Source: Flavobacterium sp. LMO8 (GTDB lineage: Bacteria > Bacteroidota > Bacteroidia > Flavobacteriales > Flavobacteriaceae). From it: 64,000 nt of DNA. Shown here one piece after another: positions 25,407 to 35,300 of this stretch (positions within the stretch are counted from its first letter, which is position 1; each line of letters starts with the position of its first letter). The stretch spans positions 727,421 through 791,420 of the forward strand of contig NZ_WIBJ01000031.1 of assembly GCF_009495755.1 (NCBI RefSeq). The letters are read 5' to 3'. The translations under genes and the position numbers were made by a program. The notes beneath the pieces were generated by a model. The model ran no database searches. It was not told the DNA's origin and saw only the letters and a list, made by a program, of their open reading frames with translations.

Positions 25407-27212
25407 ATGAAAAAAGTAACCTTGTTATTATTTGTATTTGTCGGTTTGCTGACTCATGCTCAGCAAGAGTATTTTGTTTCTTTGACAGGAAATGATACAT
25501 CGGGAAATGGCACTTTAGCCAATCCATATGCAACTGTTGAAAAAGCGGCAACAGTAGCAAATAATTTTATTCAAAGCAATCCCACTACTAGTGTAAACAT
25601 CAATATACGTGGTGGAATTTACAGAAATTCTACTTTTACAACCTTTTCAAATTTAACGACAGCTCAATATGATCCTGAAAATATTGGAGATATTATTTGG
25701 AAAGATGTTGGGAATAATGGCAGTGTTGTTCGATTAAATAACATAAATGGTACGGCTGATGCTTGGATTGCGATTCAACCATATGCAACCGAAAATGTTA
25801 TTTTTGAATGCGATGGTGATATAGCATTAAATATAAGAAATTGTACTTATGTAAGCGTTCGAGATATAGAAATGGTAGGAGTTACAGAAAGAATACCATT
25901 GCAATTGGCTTGGATGTATTGGGGGACCTATCGTTATGATTCCGGTGGAAATTGGGTTTATGGCGACCGAAAGCAAGATATTTGTACAGCTTATGCTTTG
26001 GGGAGTTGTTCGGATATTCCACCCAATGTACTTACCAGTCACATTACTTATTCAGGGCTTCCGGACATTAGTGGATTAAATGTACAACGACCTAATATAT
26101 TTGATGGTAAAGGTGTTTTAGTAAATCTTTCTAATAATGTTGAAATTTTAAGTTGTGAAGTACATCATTTTCCTGGAGGAGGTATAAGGGTTACGGGTTC
26201 AGATTATGTGAATTTAATAGGGAATAGCGTTCATCATAATAGTTTAAGAGCTTCTGTAGGAACACACGGTTTTGTTATCGAAGGATTAACTGCAGATTCA
26301 GGAACCAACAACAATGTTCAAAAGATATTGATTAAAGGAAATTTGGTATATAGCAATTATAACGAATTGTATTCATGGGTACAAAGCAAAACCATCTGCA
26401 CAACTTCTATTGACGAAGGTAAAGGCATTGCCTTGTTGCGAAGCGGAACTACCTATAATGGGTTCAATGGAAAAATTCGGGTAGAGAATAATATTTGTTA
26501 TGATAATGGCAAAAGTGGTATTCATTGTAACGATGTGGATAATGCTGAAATTTATAATAATACGGTTGCTTATAATTCGCATACTGATGTTTACAATTAT
26601 GATTTGAGCGGTGGTGTTAATGCAGGAATTAGTATTCAAGTTAGTAATAATAATAAAATTATTAACAATATAGCGGTGGTTCATTCTGGATTTACCCCAT
26701 CTTTAAAAGCGCTTTCAGAGGGGCAAAATTGTTCAGGAAATACGGTGTTAAATAATATCGTTTTTGGAAGTACAAACAATGATTTTCCTGGCGGGTTTAC
26801 CGATGTTGATCCTCAATTTACAAATGCCTTAGTTAATGATTTTTCTTTAACAACAGGTTCGCCTGCCATTGATGCTGCCAATGCTTTGTATGCCCCATTA
26901 GAAGATTATTTTTTAGTTGTAAGAGACGCTAATCCAGATATAGGAGCAATTGAATACGACGAAGTGTTAGGAACTGTAGGATTCAATAGTAGCTCGTTGC
27001 GTGTTTATCCAAATCCGGCTTCCAATAGGCTTATAATTGATGGTTTAGATGGGTTTTCGAATACGTTATACTTGTTTACTTTGTTAGGTGAAAAAGTAAT
27101 TGAAATGGATACCCAACATAATAATGAATTGCATGTAGATGTATCCACTTTAACAAGCGGAATTTATATCCTTACAATAGGGGAGCGCGTCTTTAAGGTA
27201 ATCAAGAACTAA
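25407..27212 (+). CDS. Right-handed parallel beta-helix protein with T9SS sorting domain
   Basis: A 601-residue secreted protein, likely polysaccharide-binding or a polysaccharide lyase/hydrolase of beta-helix type. It has a signal peptide ending GLLTHAQQ, then YFVSLTGNDTSGNGTLANPY, the common opening of extracellular beta-helix enzymes. Repeating strands rich in Asn and Gly run to about residue 500, with ladders such as VSVRDIEMVG, VEILSCEVHHFPGGGIRV and AEIYNNTVAYNS. A T9SS type A domain closes it (LRVYPNPASNRLIIDG, STLTSGIYILTIG). No catalytic residues could be assigned, so the activity is open. Its promoter resembles that of susC, suggesting shared regulation. Confidence 0.85.
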   Translation: MKKVTLLLFVFVGLLTHAQQEYFVSLTGNDTSGNGTLANPYATVEKAATVANNFIQSNPTTSVNINIRGGIYRNSTFTTFSNLTTAQYDPENIGDIIWKDVGNNGSVVRLNNINGTADAWIAIQPYATENVIFECDGDIALNIRNCTYVSVRDIEMVGVTERIPLQLAWMYWGTYRYDSGGNWVYGDRKQDICTAYALGSCSDIPPNVLTSHITYSGLPDISGLNVQRPNIFDGKGVLVNLSNNVEILSCEVHHFPGGGIRVTGSDYVNLIGNSVHHNSLRASVGTHGFVIEGLTADSGTNNNVQKILIKGNLVYSNYNELYSWVQSKTICTTSIDEGKGIALLRSGTTYNGFNGKIRVENNICYDNGKSGIHCNDVDNAEIYNNTVAYNSHTDVYNYDLSGGVNAGISIQVSNNNKIINNIAVVHSGFTPSLKALSEGQNCSGNTVLNNIVFGSTNNDFPGGFTDVDPQFTNALVNDFSLTTGSPAIDAANALYAPLEDYFLVVRDANPDIGAIEYDEVLGTVGFNSSSLRVYPNPASNRLIIDGLDGFSNTLYLFTLLGEKVIEMDTQHNNELHVDVSTLTSGIYILTIGERVFKVIKN

Positions 27213-27224
27213 TTTAATTTCCGA

Positions 27225-29030
27225 TTATAAATCTTTCAGAAACTGAATTAAATTATCGGTTTTTGAAAGATTTAATTTTTTACGAATACTAGCTCTATAA
27301 TTATTTACGGATTGATTGGTGATTGATAAAATGGAAGCAATTTGCTTGGTTTCATAATTCATTCGCAAATAAGTTAATATCTGAATTTCTTTTTCATTCA
27401 AATCGGGAAATTGTTCTTTAAGCTTGAATAAAAAGTCATCAGTTACATTACTAATTTCGGTATTTAATTTAATCTTGTCATTATTCAATTCAATTACGTT
27501 ATTAATATCGTAAATGATTTTCTTGACTTCGTTTACATTTTCTTGATTTTCAATCGATTTAATTACTTTACCTAATCGATCTTTAAAGTTTTGAAAATGT
27601 TTGTTTTGGTCTTGAATTTGAATAGCAAACTCGGTTATTTGATTGCTCGAAAAGTTTATTTTTTTTGTTAAAGCAATTTCTTTTAAATTGTTAATTTCTT
27701 CTAAGTATTCTGCATTCGATTTTGTTATGCGATTAATTTTTTTCTGTCTGTAAATAAAGAGACTTAAACCAAATACCACTAACAACAGCATTATAAATTG
27801 ATAATTTTGCTGCGTACTTTTTAGGTTTAGTAATTCAATTTGCTTGTTTTTATTTTGAAGTTCTAATTCGTATTTGGCAATATTATTCTTAACATCAATT
27901 ATTTTTAGTTCTTTTTCTTTTTCGGATTTATAAATTTTCTCGTTTAACTCAATTTTTAAGTTAAGAAATGTTATGTTTTTTGCGAGTTGGTTCGTTTTTT
28001 TAGATAAGGCAATTAATTTATCTAATGCTTCCACCACGATATCCGTTTTATTATTGCTTTTTCCTAATTCATAAGCATCTTTATAAAACTTTTCAGCATC
28101 AGCATATTGCTTTTTTGAGTTGAAAATGTCAGCTTTATTGATATATGCAATAGCTAAGACTTCATGAAGCTTTAATTCTTGGGTTTGAATGATTACGTCA
28201 TTCGTTAATTTTAAAGCTTCGTCATAATCGCCTAATTTGTATTTGTTTTTTGCAGTTAAAACAGCATTGAAATAGAAAAGATAATCGTTTTTCGTGTATT
28301 TAAAATAGTCTTGAGCTTTGCTTAACGTTTTTAATGATTCGGAATATTTGCCTTGTTCTGTATATAAATAACCAATGTTGTTAAACATTAAAATCGTTTG
28401 AAGATAATTTTTTTGTTCAACTGCTAATTTTAATGATTTTTGGGAATACTCTAAAGCTTTCGGGATATCTTTATTAAAATGATAAACCACCGAAAACATA
28501 TTGTAAACTTTAGCTAATGAAGTTTTATTGTTGTTTTTTAAAGCTTCCTCTTGTGCTAAATTTGCAAATTCTAACGATTTTTTTATTTCGATAAAATCAA
28601 AATAAATGACACTTAGGTAGAAATATAGTTCTGATTTATCATTAAAAAATTCTTTTTCTTTCTCAATTTCAACTAATAGTTTTAAAGATTCATCGTATTT
28701 TTCATTTCTACGATAGATTTGACTAATGAAAATCTTGTTTTCTAAAACTCTGTTTTTATAATTTAATTTTTTAAAAGCATCTGAACTTTTATTAAAAGAA
28801 ATTAAAGCATCGTTATACTTACTTTCCATGTATAAAGTTTTGGCTTTATAAAACGAAAGTTCGGCTTTCAATGAATCGGAAAGTTTTAGTTGTTCTATTT
28901 CTTTGATTAATTTATTGTTTTCAACAGTAGATTCCGATTTTTTTAGCTTTTCAAATAACTCATTTATGTTGTTTGAAAAACAAAAATTGCCGTAAAGTGC
29001 TAGTAATATGATTATTAATTTATTTTTCAA
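27225..29030 (-). CDS. TPR regulator with one membrane helix and C-terminal LuxR-like HTH
   Basis: A membrane-anchored transcription regulator typical of Bacteroidota. The 601 residues have a signal peptide (FCFSNNINEL) and periplasmic tetratricopeptide repeats (about 30-385, for example KALEYSQKSLKLAVEQKNY). A coiled-coil stretch and a membrane helix (YQFIMLLLVVFGLSLFIY, about 412-430) follow, then a second coiled coil. The C-terminal HTH is LNEKEIQILTYLRMNYETK with IASILSITNQSVNNYRAS. No kinase or receiver domain is present, so the signal must pass through the helix. It converges on the beta-helix gene, 12 bases apart, and may control neighbouring surface-protein genes. Confidence 0.85.
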   Translation of the reverse strand: MKNKLIIILLALYGNFCFSNNINELFEKLKKSESTVENNKLIKEIEQLKLSDSLKAELSFYKAKTLYMESKYNDALISFNKSSDAFKKLNYKNRVLENKIFISQIYRRNEKYDESLKLLVEIEKEKEFFNDKSELYFYLSVIYFDFIEIKKSLEFANLAQEEALKNNNKTSLAKVYNMFSVVYHFNKDIPKALEYSQKSLKLAVEQKNYLQTILMFNNIGYLYTEQGKYSESLKTLSKAQDYFKYTKNDYLFYFNAVLTAKNKYKLGDYDEALKLTNDVIIQTQELKLHEVLAIAYINKADIFNSKKQYADAEKFYKDAYELGKSNNKTDIVVEALDKLIALSKKTNQLAKNITFLNLKIELNEKIYKSEKEKELKIIDVKNNIAKYELELQNKNKQIELLNLKSTQQNYQFIMLLLVVFGLSLFIYRQKKINRITKSNAEYLEEINNLKEIALTKKINFSSNQITEFAIQIQDQNKHFQNFKDRLGKVIKSIENQENVNEVKKIIYDINNVIELNNDKIKLNTEISNVTDDFLFKLKEQFPDLNEKEIQILTYLRMNYETKQIASILSITNQSVNNYRASIRKKLNLSKTDNLIQFLKDL

Positions 29031-29047
29031 AATCTGTCCTTTTTCAG

Positions 29048-29055
29048 CAAAAATA
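29048..29055 (-). promoter_or_regulatory. -7 box for the TPR/HTH regulator
   Basis: On the minus strand the bases read TATTTTTG, an exact match, 17 bases before the ATG at 29030. Confidence 0.5.
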
Positions 29056-29196
29056 CTAAAATGTTATTGAAATAGTATTGAAATGTTATTGATTTTTATT
29101 TGTAGGTTATATAAATAGTATTAATGTTTGGTACGTTGGGTTTTATTATTTCGCAATTTTGCTTTGTTAAAAATGAAACCCAAATTTAAATTAGCC

Positions 29197-30696
29197 ATGA
29201 AACAAAAATTATTACTTTTCTTATTTTTAAGTTCGTATGCTTTACTTGCTCAAGTAGGGATTGGTACAACAACACCAAATGGTGCTTTAGAAGTTACTAG
29301 TGCAAATGATGGTATGGTGGTTCCTAGAGTCGCATTATCAAGTACTACAGATGCCGCAACAGTTCAAACTTTAGTGGAGTCAGAATTGGTTTATAATACA
29401 GCAACTGTATCGGATCTAACCCCAGGTTATTATTATTGGGATGGTGTTGCTAATTGGATAAGAATTAATCCTACTGCATCTAATGACTGGACATTAACAG
29501 GTAATGCTGGTACTTTACCTGGTACATGGGCTGCTCCAGGAACAAACTTTATTGGAACAACAGATGCTCAAGATATGTTTTTTAGAACAAATAACCAAAA
29601 TAGACTTAGGATTTTAAGCAATGGTAGAATGGAATTTGGTCCTATGTCTGCAAACCCATCAACTGGAACTGCAACATATTATTTCAGTAATGAGCCCACA
29701 AATACGTCTAATTTTGTAGGTATTAATAATAAATATGAAAACAGTTGTACAGGGAGTAATTTTGGTTTTTATAATAGAAATATAAGTTTAACAGCTGGAT
29801 CAAATGGCCATCAGTATGGTTTTGTGAATGTTGTAAGTGGTTTAGGTAATGGATTGAAAACTGGAATTTCAAATACTATTTTCGACACTCAAAACGTTTC
29901 AGGAGGTTCGGTAAGATTGATATATAATGCAACAACAATAGGTAGTACCAATACAAATGCTTCTATTGAACATTTAGGTGTACATAATCATTTGTATTTT
30001 AGAGCAACAGGAAGAGGAATACTTAAAGGTGTTTATAATGACATTTTAACACCATCTGGATCAACTCATACCGAGGGTATATTTGGCGTGCATAATATGT
30101 TTACGATTCGATCATCTGGTACAACTTATGGTTCGGTTTCTCAATACTCAACCGGGTCTACAGGGACAGGGGATAAATATGGTTTTTATGCCCTTATACC
30201 AAATGGATTAGCAGGTACTCATTATGGGATGTATTCTGATGTAACAAATGCATCTGGATATGCGGGTTATTTTTTAGGTAGAGTGTCAATTGGAACTACT
30301 GCAGGTAACGAATATATTCTTCCAGCGTCTAGAGGAACAAATGGACAGGTTATGACTACAGACGGAGCTGGAAATGTGAGTTGGACATCTTCATCAAGTA
30401 GCACATTAGCTTTTGATAATGCTTCTGTTGCTGCAACTTTTACAGTTACCTCTTCTATGTATACTGTTAGAGTAGCCAACGCTGTTACTGATATTTCGCT
30501 CCCAGATCCAACAATCGTAACTGGTAAAGTTTTTGTATTGATTGGAACAAATGGTATTACAGCAAAAGCAATTACAGTAACTGGTGGTGCAAGTGTTATT
30601 GACGATGTTACTAATACTACCATTACCAACTTAAATGCAAATGAAAGATATACCATTCAAAGTGATGGCACCAATTGGATTGTAATTGGGAATTAA
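29197..30696 (+). CDS. Secreted fibre-like protein (VGIGTTTPNGALEV family)
   Basis: The function is unknown. The ATG at 29197 gives 499 residues with a signal peptide (LLFLFLSSYALLAQ); frames upstream add a basic stretch that would spoil it. The mature N-terminus, VGIGTTTPNGALEVTSANDG, is a motif common in Bacteroidota surface proteins and is shared with the two proteins at 55323 and 56791. The middle is a Gly/Asn/Ser/Thr-rich beta structure. The C-terminus (FVLIGTNGITAKAITVTGG) forms another small beta domain. No T9SS type A domain is present. A tail-fibre-like or adhesin role is inferred from composition only. Confidence 0.75.
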   Translation: MKQKLLLFLFLSSYALLAQVGIGTTTPNGALEVTSANDGMVVPRVALSSTTDAATVQTLVESELVYNTATVSDLTPGYYYWDGVANWIRINPTASNDWTLTGNAGTLPGTWAAPGTNFIGTTDAQDMFFRTNNQNRLRILSNGRMEFGPMSANPSTGTATYYFSNEPTNTSNFVGINNKYENSCTGSNFGFYNRNISLTAGSNGHQYGFVNVVSGLGNGLKTGISNTIFDTQNVSGGSVRLIYNATTIGSTNTNASIEHLGVHNHLYFRATGRGILKGVYNDILTPSGSTHTEGIFGVHNMFTIRSSGTTYGSVSQYSTGSTGTGDKYGFYALIPNGLAGTHYGMYSDVTNASGYAGYFLGRVSIGTTAGNEYILPASRGTNGQVMTTDGAGNVSWTSSSSSTLAFDNASVAATFTVTSSMYTVRVANAVTDISLPDPTIVTGKVFVLIGTNGITAKAITVTGGASVIDDVTNTTITNLNANERYTIQSDGTNWIVIGN

Positions 30697-30844
30697 TAAT
30701 ATAAAATTAAAATTTATATGATTTTAACGAAGTTGTTTTAATTATATATTTAATTAATTTGTTAGAAATATATAAATGAAACTATTAAGATAGTATTTAA
30801 ACTTATTTAGATGATAATTATACTTTTTGTGAATATAAAGGATA

Positions 30845-30852
30845 TAAATTTG
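30845..30852 (+). promoter_or_regulatory. -7 box for the 70-residue membrane protein
   Basis: TAAATTTG matches TANNTTTG exactly and ends 26 bases before the ATG. A 14-base stretch at 30810-30823 (GATGATAATTATAC) recurs at 36298-36311 upstream of susC. Confidence 0.4.
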
Positions 30853-30878
30853 TTTTATAATTAATAAAGTTTGATATT

Positions 30879-31091
30879 ATGAAGCTAGATGTATTTGTTT
30901 TTCTTTTAAAAAAGATAAATTTATTATTTACTTTTTTTGTTTTGACAATATTAATTTTGTTTTCTATTCAAAATAATGTTAATAGTTTTTTTTATAATTT
31001 GGTATTAAATGATTATTTTATTATGATTATAACATTAATTTTTGGAGTAAATTTTCTTTTTCACTTAAGAGATATTTTTGTTATAAAGTAA
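30879..31091 (+). CDS. Small membrane protein, 70 residues, unknown function
   Basis: The function is not recognised. Two hydrophobic helices (about 14-30, LLFTFFVLTILILFSI, and 45-62, YFIMIITLIFGVNFLF) fill most of the 70 residues, with Lys/Arg at both ends. An exact -7 box precedes it and a bidirectional terminator follows it, so it may be a real single-gene unit. The region is extremely AT-rich, and a chance open frame remains possible. Confidence 0.4.
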   Translation: MKLDVFVFLLKKINLLFTFFVLTILILFSIQNNVNSFFYNLVLNDYFIMIITLIFGVNFLFHLRDIFVIK

Positions 31092-31185
31092 GAATTAAAT
31101 ATAATTAGTAAAAGTTAGATTTTTTTGTTAGTGGATGTTGATTATAAACTATTTGTAATCGTAGTTTAAGTCAATTATTTTTTTT

Positions 31186-31215
31186 AAAAAGGTAGAATAT
31201 TCATTCTACCTTTTT
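31186..31215. terminator. Bidirectional terminator between the small gene and the FGE-like gene
   Basis: An 8-bp core, GGTAGAAT with ATTCTACC around an ATTC loop, is extended by A5 on the left and T7 on the right. It can end transcripts from either side. Confidence 0.85.
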
Positions 31216-31229
31216 TTATTTTTAGTGGA

Positions 31230-32291
31230 TTATTTTTGAAGCATTTCAATTGTTGCTATTGTTCTAAAACCTACATGGTCTGAACTTGAGTCTTCTGTCA
31301 TGCCCATTCGGGCAGAAATTCTGAAGCTTGAACAATAATTTTCGTTGCATAAAAACGAACCTCCTTTAATTATTTTTTCGGCTTGGTATGGATTATTAGG
31401 ATTTTTTGAAGTGCTGGCTCCATTTGGGTTTTTAGTTGTTATTCCTGTATTAAATAACTCTTGATAGTAATCTGTATTATACCAATCTGAAGTATATTCC
31501 CATACATTTCCCGACATTTCAAATAACCCTAAACTATTAGGCTGAAATGATTTTACCGGAGACAATAAATTATATCCATCTACTTTGGCATTTTGAATAG
31601 GAAACGAGCCTTGCCAAGTATTTGCTTTTTTGTCTAATTTGTTTTTATCGTCTCCCCATGTATAAATGGCATTTTTTAAGTTCCCCATTGCTGCTAGTTC
31701 CCACTGAGCTTCAGATGGGAGTTTTCTATTTGCCCACTTACAATAAGCTAAGGCATCTTCATACGAAATATGAACAACCGGATAATTGTCTTTCCCATTG
31801 ATATTTGAATTTGGTCCATACGGATGTCTCCAATTAGCGCCAAGTGTCCATTTCCACCATTGTTGCCAGTTATTTAAACCAGAGACACTTTTAATTTCTT
31901 CATAGAAAACTAACGAGCCTGGAGCCAAAATTGAATCGTGAGGTTTTGGAGTTCCTTCAGGAAGTGTTTTTTTCATTTCTTCCCAATTAATTGGTCTTTC
32001 AGCAGTAGTAAGATAACCTGTTGCTTCTATAAATTTTCTAAATTGGGCATTGGTTACTTCCGTTTCATCCATAAAAAAACCATCAACTGTAACAGAATGT
32101 GCTGGTTTTTCATGTGGTAACGCTAAATTATCGTTGTCTTTTGCTCCCATAGTAAATGTATTACCTGGAATCCATACCATGCCTTTAGGTATTGTTATGT
32201 TTTTTGGAAAAGTTGTAATTATTTCTTCATTTGAATTGTTTTTGCAAGAAAATAAGGATAATACAAGAGAGAAGTAAAATAAATATCGCAT
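31230..32291 (-). CDS. Formylglycine-generating enzyme (FGE)-like sulfatase-maturating lipoprotein
   Basis: FGE oxidises the sulfatase cysteine in CxPxR to formylglycine. The 353 residues start with a lipoprotein signal (SLVLSLFSC, lipid on the cysteine before KNN), then the FGE-sulfatase/SUMF1 fold: GMVWIPGNTFTMGA, ETEVTNAQFRKFI, PVVHISYEDALAYCKW, RKLPSEAQWELAA, SGNVWEYTSDWY and KIIKGGSFLCNENYC. The copper-binding catalytic pair is C315 and C320, five residues apart as in SUMF1. Many bacterial relatives lack these cysteines, so their presence supports activity. It is divergent from the PUL regulator and next to five CxPxR sulfatases. Export fits modification outside the cytoplasm. Confidence 0.88.
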   Translation of the reverse strand: MRYLFYFSLVLSLFSCKNNSNEEIITTFPKNITIPKGMVWIPGNTFTMGAKDNDNLALPHEKPAHSVTVDGFFMDETEVTNAQFRKFIEATGYLTTAERPINWEEMKKTLPEGTPKPHDSILAPGSLVFYEEIKSVSGLNNWQQWWKWTLGANWRHPYGPNSNINGKDNYPVVHISYEDALAYCKWANRKLPSEAQWELAAMGNLKNAIYTWGDDKNKLDKKANTWQGSFPIQNAKVDGYNLLSPVKSFQPNSLGLFEMSGNVWEYTSDWYNTDYYQELFNTGITTKNPNGASTSKNPNNPYQAEKIIKGGSFLCNENYCSSFRISARMGMTEDSSSDHVGFRTIATIEMLQK

Positions 32292-32313
32292 TGTTGTAAA
32301 TTTAGTTCAATTA

Positions 32314-32321
32314 CAAAAATA
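32314..32321 (-). promoter_or_regulatory. -7 box for the FGE-like gene
   Basis: On the minus strand the bases read TATTTTTG, an exact match, 22 bases before the ATG at 32291. Confidence 0.5.
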
Positions 32322-32383
32322 CTCAAATTATAGTACTATTTCCCGAAAGTTTATTTATTTTTACAACTAAAATTCCAATAATT

Positions 32384-35300
32384 TTGAAGAAAAAGACGTC
32401 TTACTATTTAATATTATTTTTTTTATTTATCACTGCTTTTCACTCCAACAAAGTAGTGGGTCAGGAGTCTGTTATTTTTGAAAAATTAAACTTTGAAAAC
32501 AATGATATTCAAAGTATTGTTTATAGTATTTCTGATGATATTGATGGAAACCTTTGGTTTGCTACCGAAGAAGGTATCATTCGATATAATTCAAAAGAGA
32601 CCTATTTGTATGACTCAAACAAAGGTCTTCCCAAAAGTATAAGTAATCGTGTTTATTCTGTTTTAAGAGATAAAAACAATTCTATTTGGATAGGCTCTAC
32701 TAACGGAATTGCTAAATACAATAATGAAAAAGATGTTTTTGATAGTATTCCAAACGAAGGAAAGAAAATAGATCGAACAAATGCATTAGTCTTTGACAAT
32801 AAGAACACTATTTGGATTGCTTCCGATAACGGTTTATGGCTATGTGACCAAAATAAAAAGTTGAAAAATATTGTCCCAAACATTAGGGTTTTTAACCTTT
32901 TTGCTTACCAAGGTGCTATTTATTACACTTCAACTTTAGGGATTTTTAAGTTGACTTATAATAATGGTAATATCGTTAACAAGCCATTAAATGGAAAAAT
33001 TACCGATGCTTCTGTATTGAAAATTATAAATTCAAAAATTATTGTTGGAACTAAAATAGGAAAGCTCTATAAATCTGATTTATCAAATGTTTCGTTTAAC
33101 GAATTTCAGATATCTCAAAAGCTTTCGGGTTTACGTATTAGAGATATTGAGTGTAAAGACAATCAATACTATTTTGCCACAGATGGTGTTGGAATTTTTG
33201 TAACAGATGCTAATTTTAAATTAAAAAAGCATCATTTTTTTGATAATGACAAACAGAATAATCTAACGAGTAATGGTGTTTATGATATCTTTTTTACTAA
33301 CGATATAACTTGGATTGCTACTTATGGAGGAGGTGTAAACTATTATTCTAGAAACAAGCAATTATTTACCATTATTAAACATCAAATTAATAATTCAAAT
33401 AGTCTAGCTAATAATACGGTACGATCTATTTTAGAAATTAAAAATGAAATTTGGTTTGGTACTAAAAATGGGATTAGTATTTTTAATGTTTCTTCAGATA
33501 ATTGGACCCATTTATTTAATGGAAAAGATGAAATCATCCTTTCATTAGCTTATCTAAACGATTATGTTTTTGCTGCGAGTTATAATAATGGGTTGTACAA
33601 GATTAATAAGTCCAACCGACAAATTCAAAACATTTATAATCCAAAACTTCACCCAAAGGGTGTTCAAAATATTTTTAAAGTATTTATTGATGCGAAGGAA
33701 AATATTTGGTTAGGTGGTATCGAAGGAAATTTAACGGTTATTCAAAATGACAATACAATAATTCATTATCCTATTAACGATGTAAGGGATATCAATTGGT
33801 ATCAAAACAAAATCCTAGCCGTTGGTCGAAATGGTGTTCATTTAATAGATCACAAACAAAAAAAATATTTTAAATTCAAGATTTTTGATACTGAAAGGTT
33901 AAAATATAACTTTAATACCATAAACACAGTTGTTGTAGATAATAACAATATAATTTTAGGAACAAATGGCTCGGGTGTTTTATTTTATGATGGAGCTAAA
34001 AAAAGTGTTTTTAAAATTGATAAATCCAATGATTTAAGTTCAAATGTTGTACAAGGTGTAATTAAGTATGATGCAAACTCTTATTGGATTAGTACAACAA
34101 AAGGATTATCAAATTTAATGATTTCACCAACGGATACAATCATAAAGAATTTCAATAAAACCGATGGTATTTCAAGTAATGAGTTTAATTATAGTGCTTT
34201 TTTAAAATTAAAAAATGGTTCGGTTGCCTTTGGGGGAGTTGAAGGAGTCACTATTTTTGATCCCAAATTAATAAAACCCAGAAAAATTCTACCTAAGGTT
34301 GTTTTTGAAGATTTTTTAATAGACAACGATGTGGTAAAAGATACCGATATTTTACCTAAGCATATTAATCAGGTACAAGAAATAGACCTTTATTACAAGC
34401 AAAATTCTTTTGGATTTAAGTTTGTAGGTGTATTACAAGGATATTCTTCTAAAGTTAAATACTCTTATATGTTAGAAGGATTTGATCAAAATTGGTCAGA
34501 ACCTTCTTCAAAAAATTTCGCCAATTATACCAATTTAAATTCAGGTCAATACATCTTTAAAGTTAAAGCAACTAATGAACAAGGTGATTTTGGTCCAGTT
34601 AAAACGGTAATTATTAATATTTCGAGTCCTTGGTATGCTAGTTTTTTGGCTTATTTAATTTACATTATTCTATTAGTTGCGGCCATCTATGCCCTAATTA
34701 ATATTGTAAAAATTTTTGAGATTAAAAGAAATAAGGAAGAACAAATAGATTTTTTTAATAATATAACTCACGAAATAAAAACGCCATTGGCAATTTTACT
34801 TTCCACCATTGAAGAAGCAAATACCGAAGAAAATTTAAGAGTAAAATCTAGTATCGAACGAATCAATAATTTGATTAATCAAATGCTTAATTTTCAAAAA
34901 TTTAGTATTGATTCTTCCGATGTTCAAATTTCTAAAATTAAATTAAACGATTTTATATTTAATTTAATGCAAGATTTTAAACCGTTGCTTAATGAGAAAA
35001 AATTAAAAATAACTTTCGAAAATAATTTCCAAAACGAAATATTTTATTTCAATGAAGAATATTTAACCAAAATATTATTTAATTTAATTTCTAATGCAAT
35101 TAAGTATTCGCATGAAAATAATGAAATTATAATTGTTTTAAATACATTAGAAAAAGGGAGATTAGGAATTAAAGTTAAAGATTTTGGAATTGGAATTCCT
35201 AAAAGCGCTCAAAAAAATATCTTAACTAAGTTTTTTAGAGCTAAGAATGTTGCCAATAATCAATTTTCAGGCTCAGGTTTAGGGTTAATGATTGTAAAAC

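Noticed and set aside
29128..29196. Longer N-terminus of the fibre-like protein
   Set aside because: It would put about 23 basic and hydrophobic residues before a clear signal peptide at 29197.
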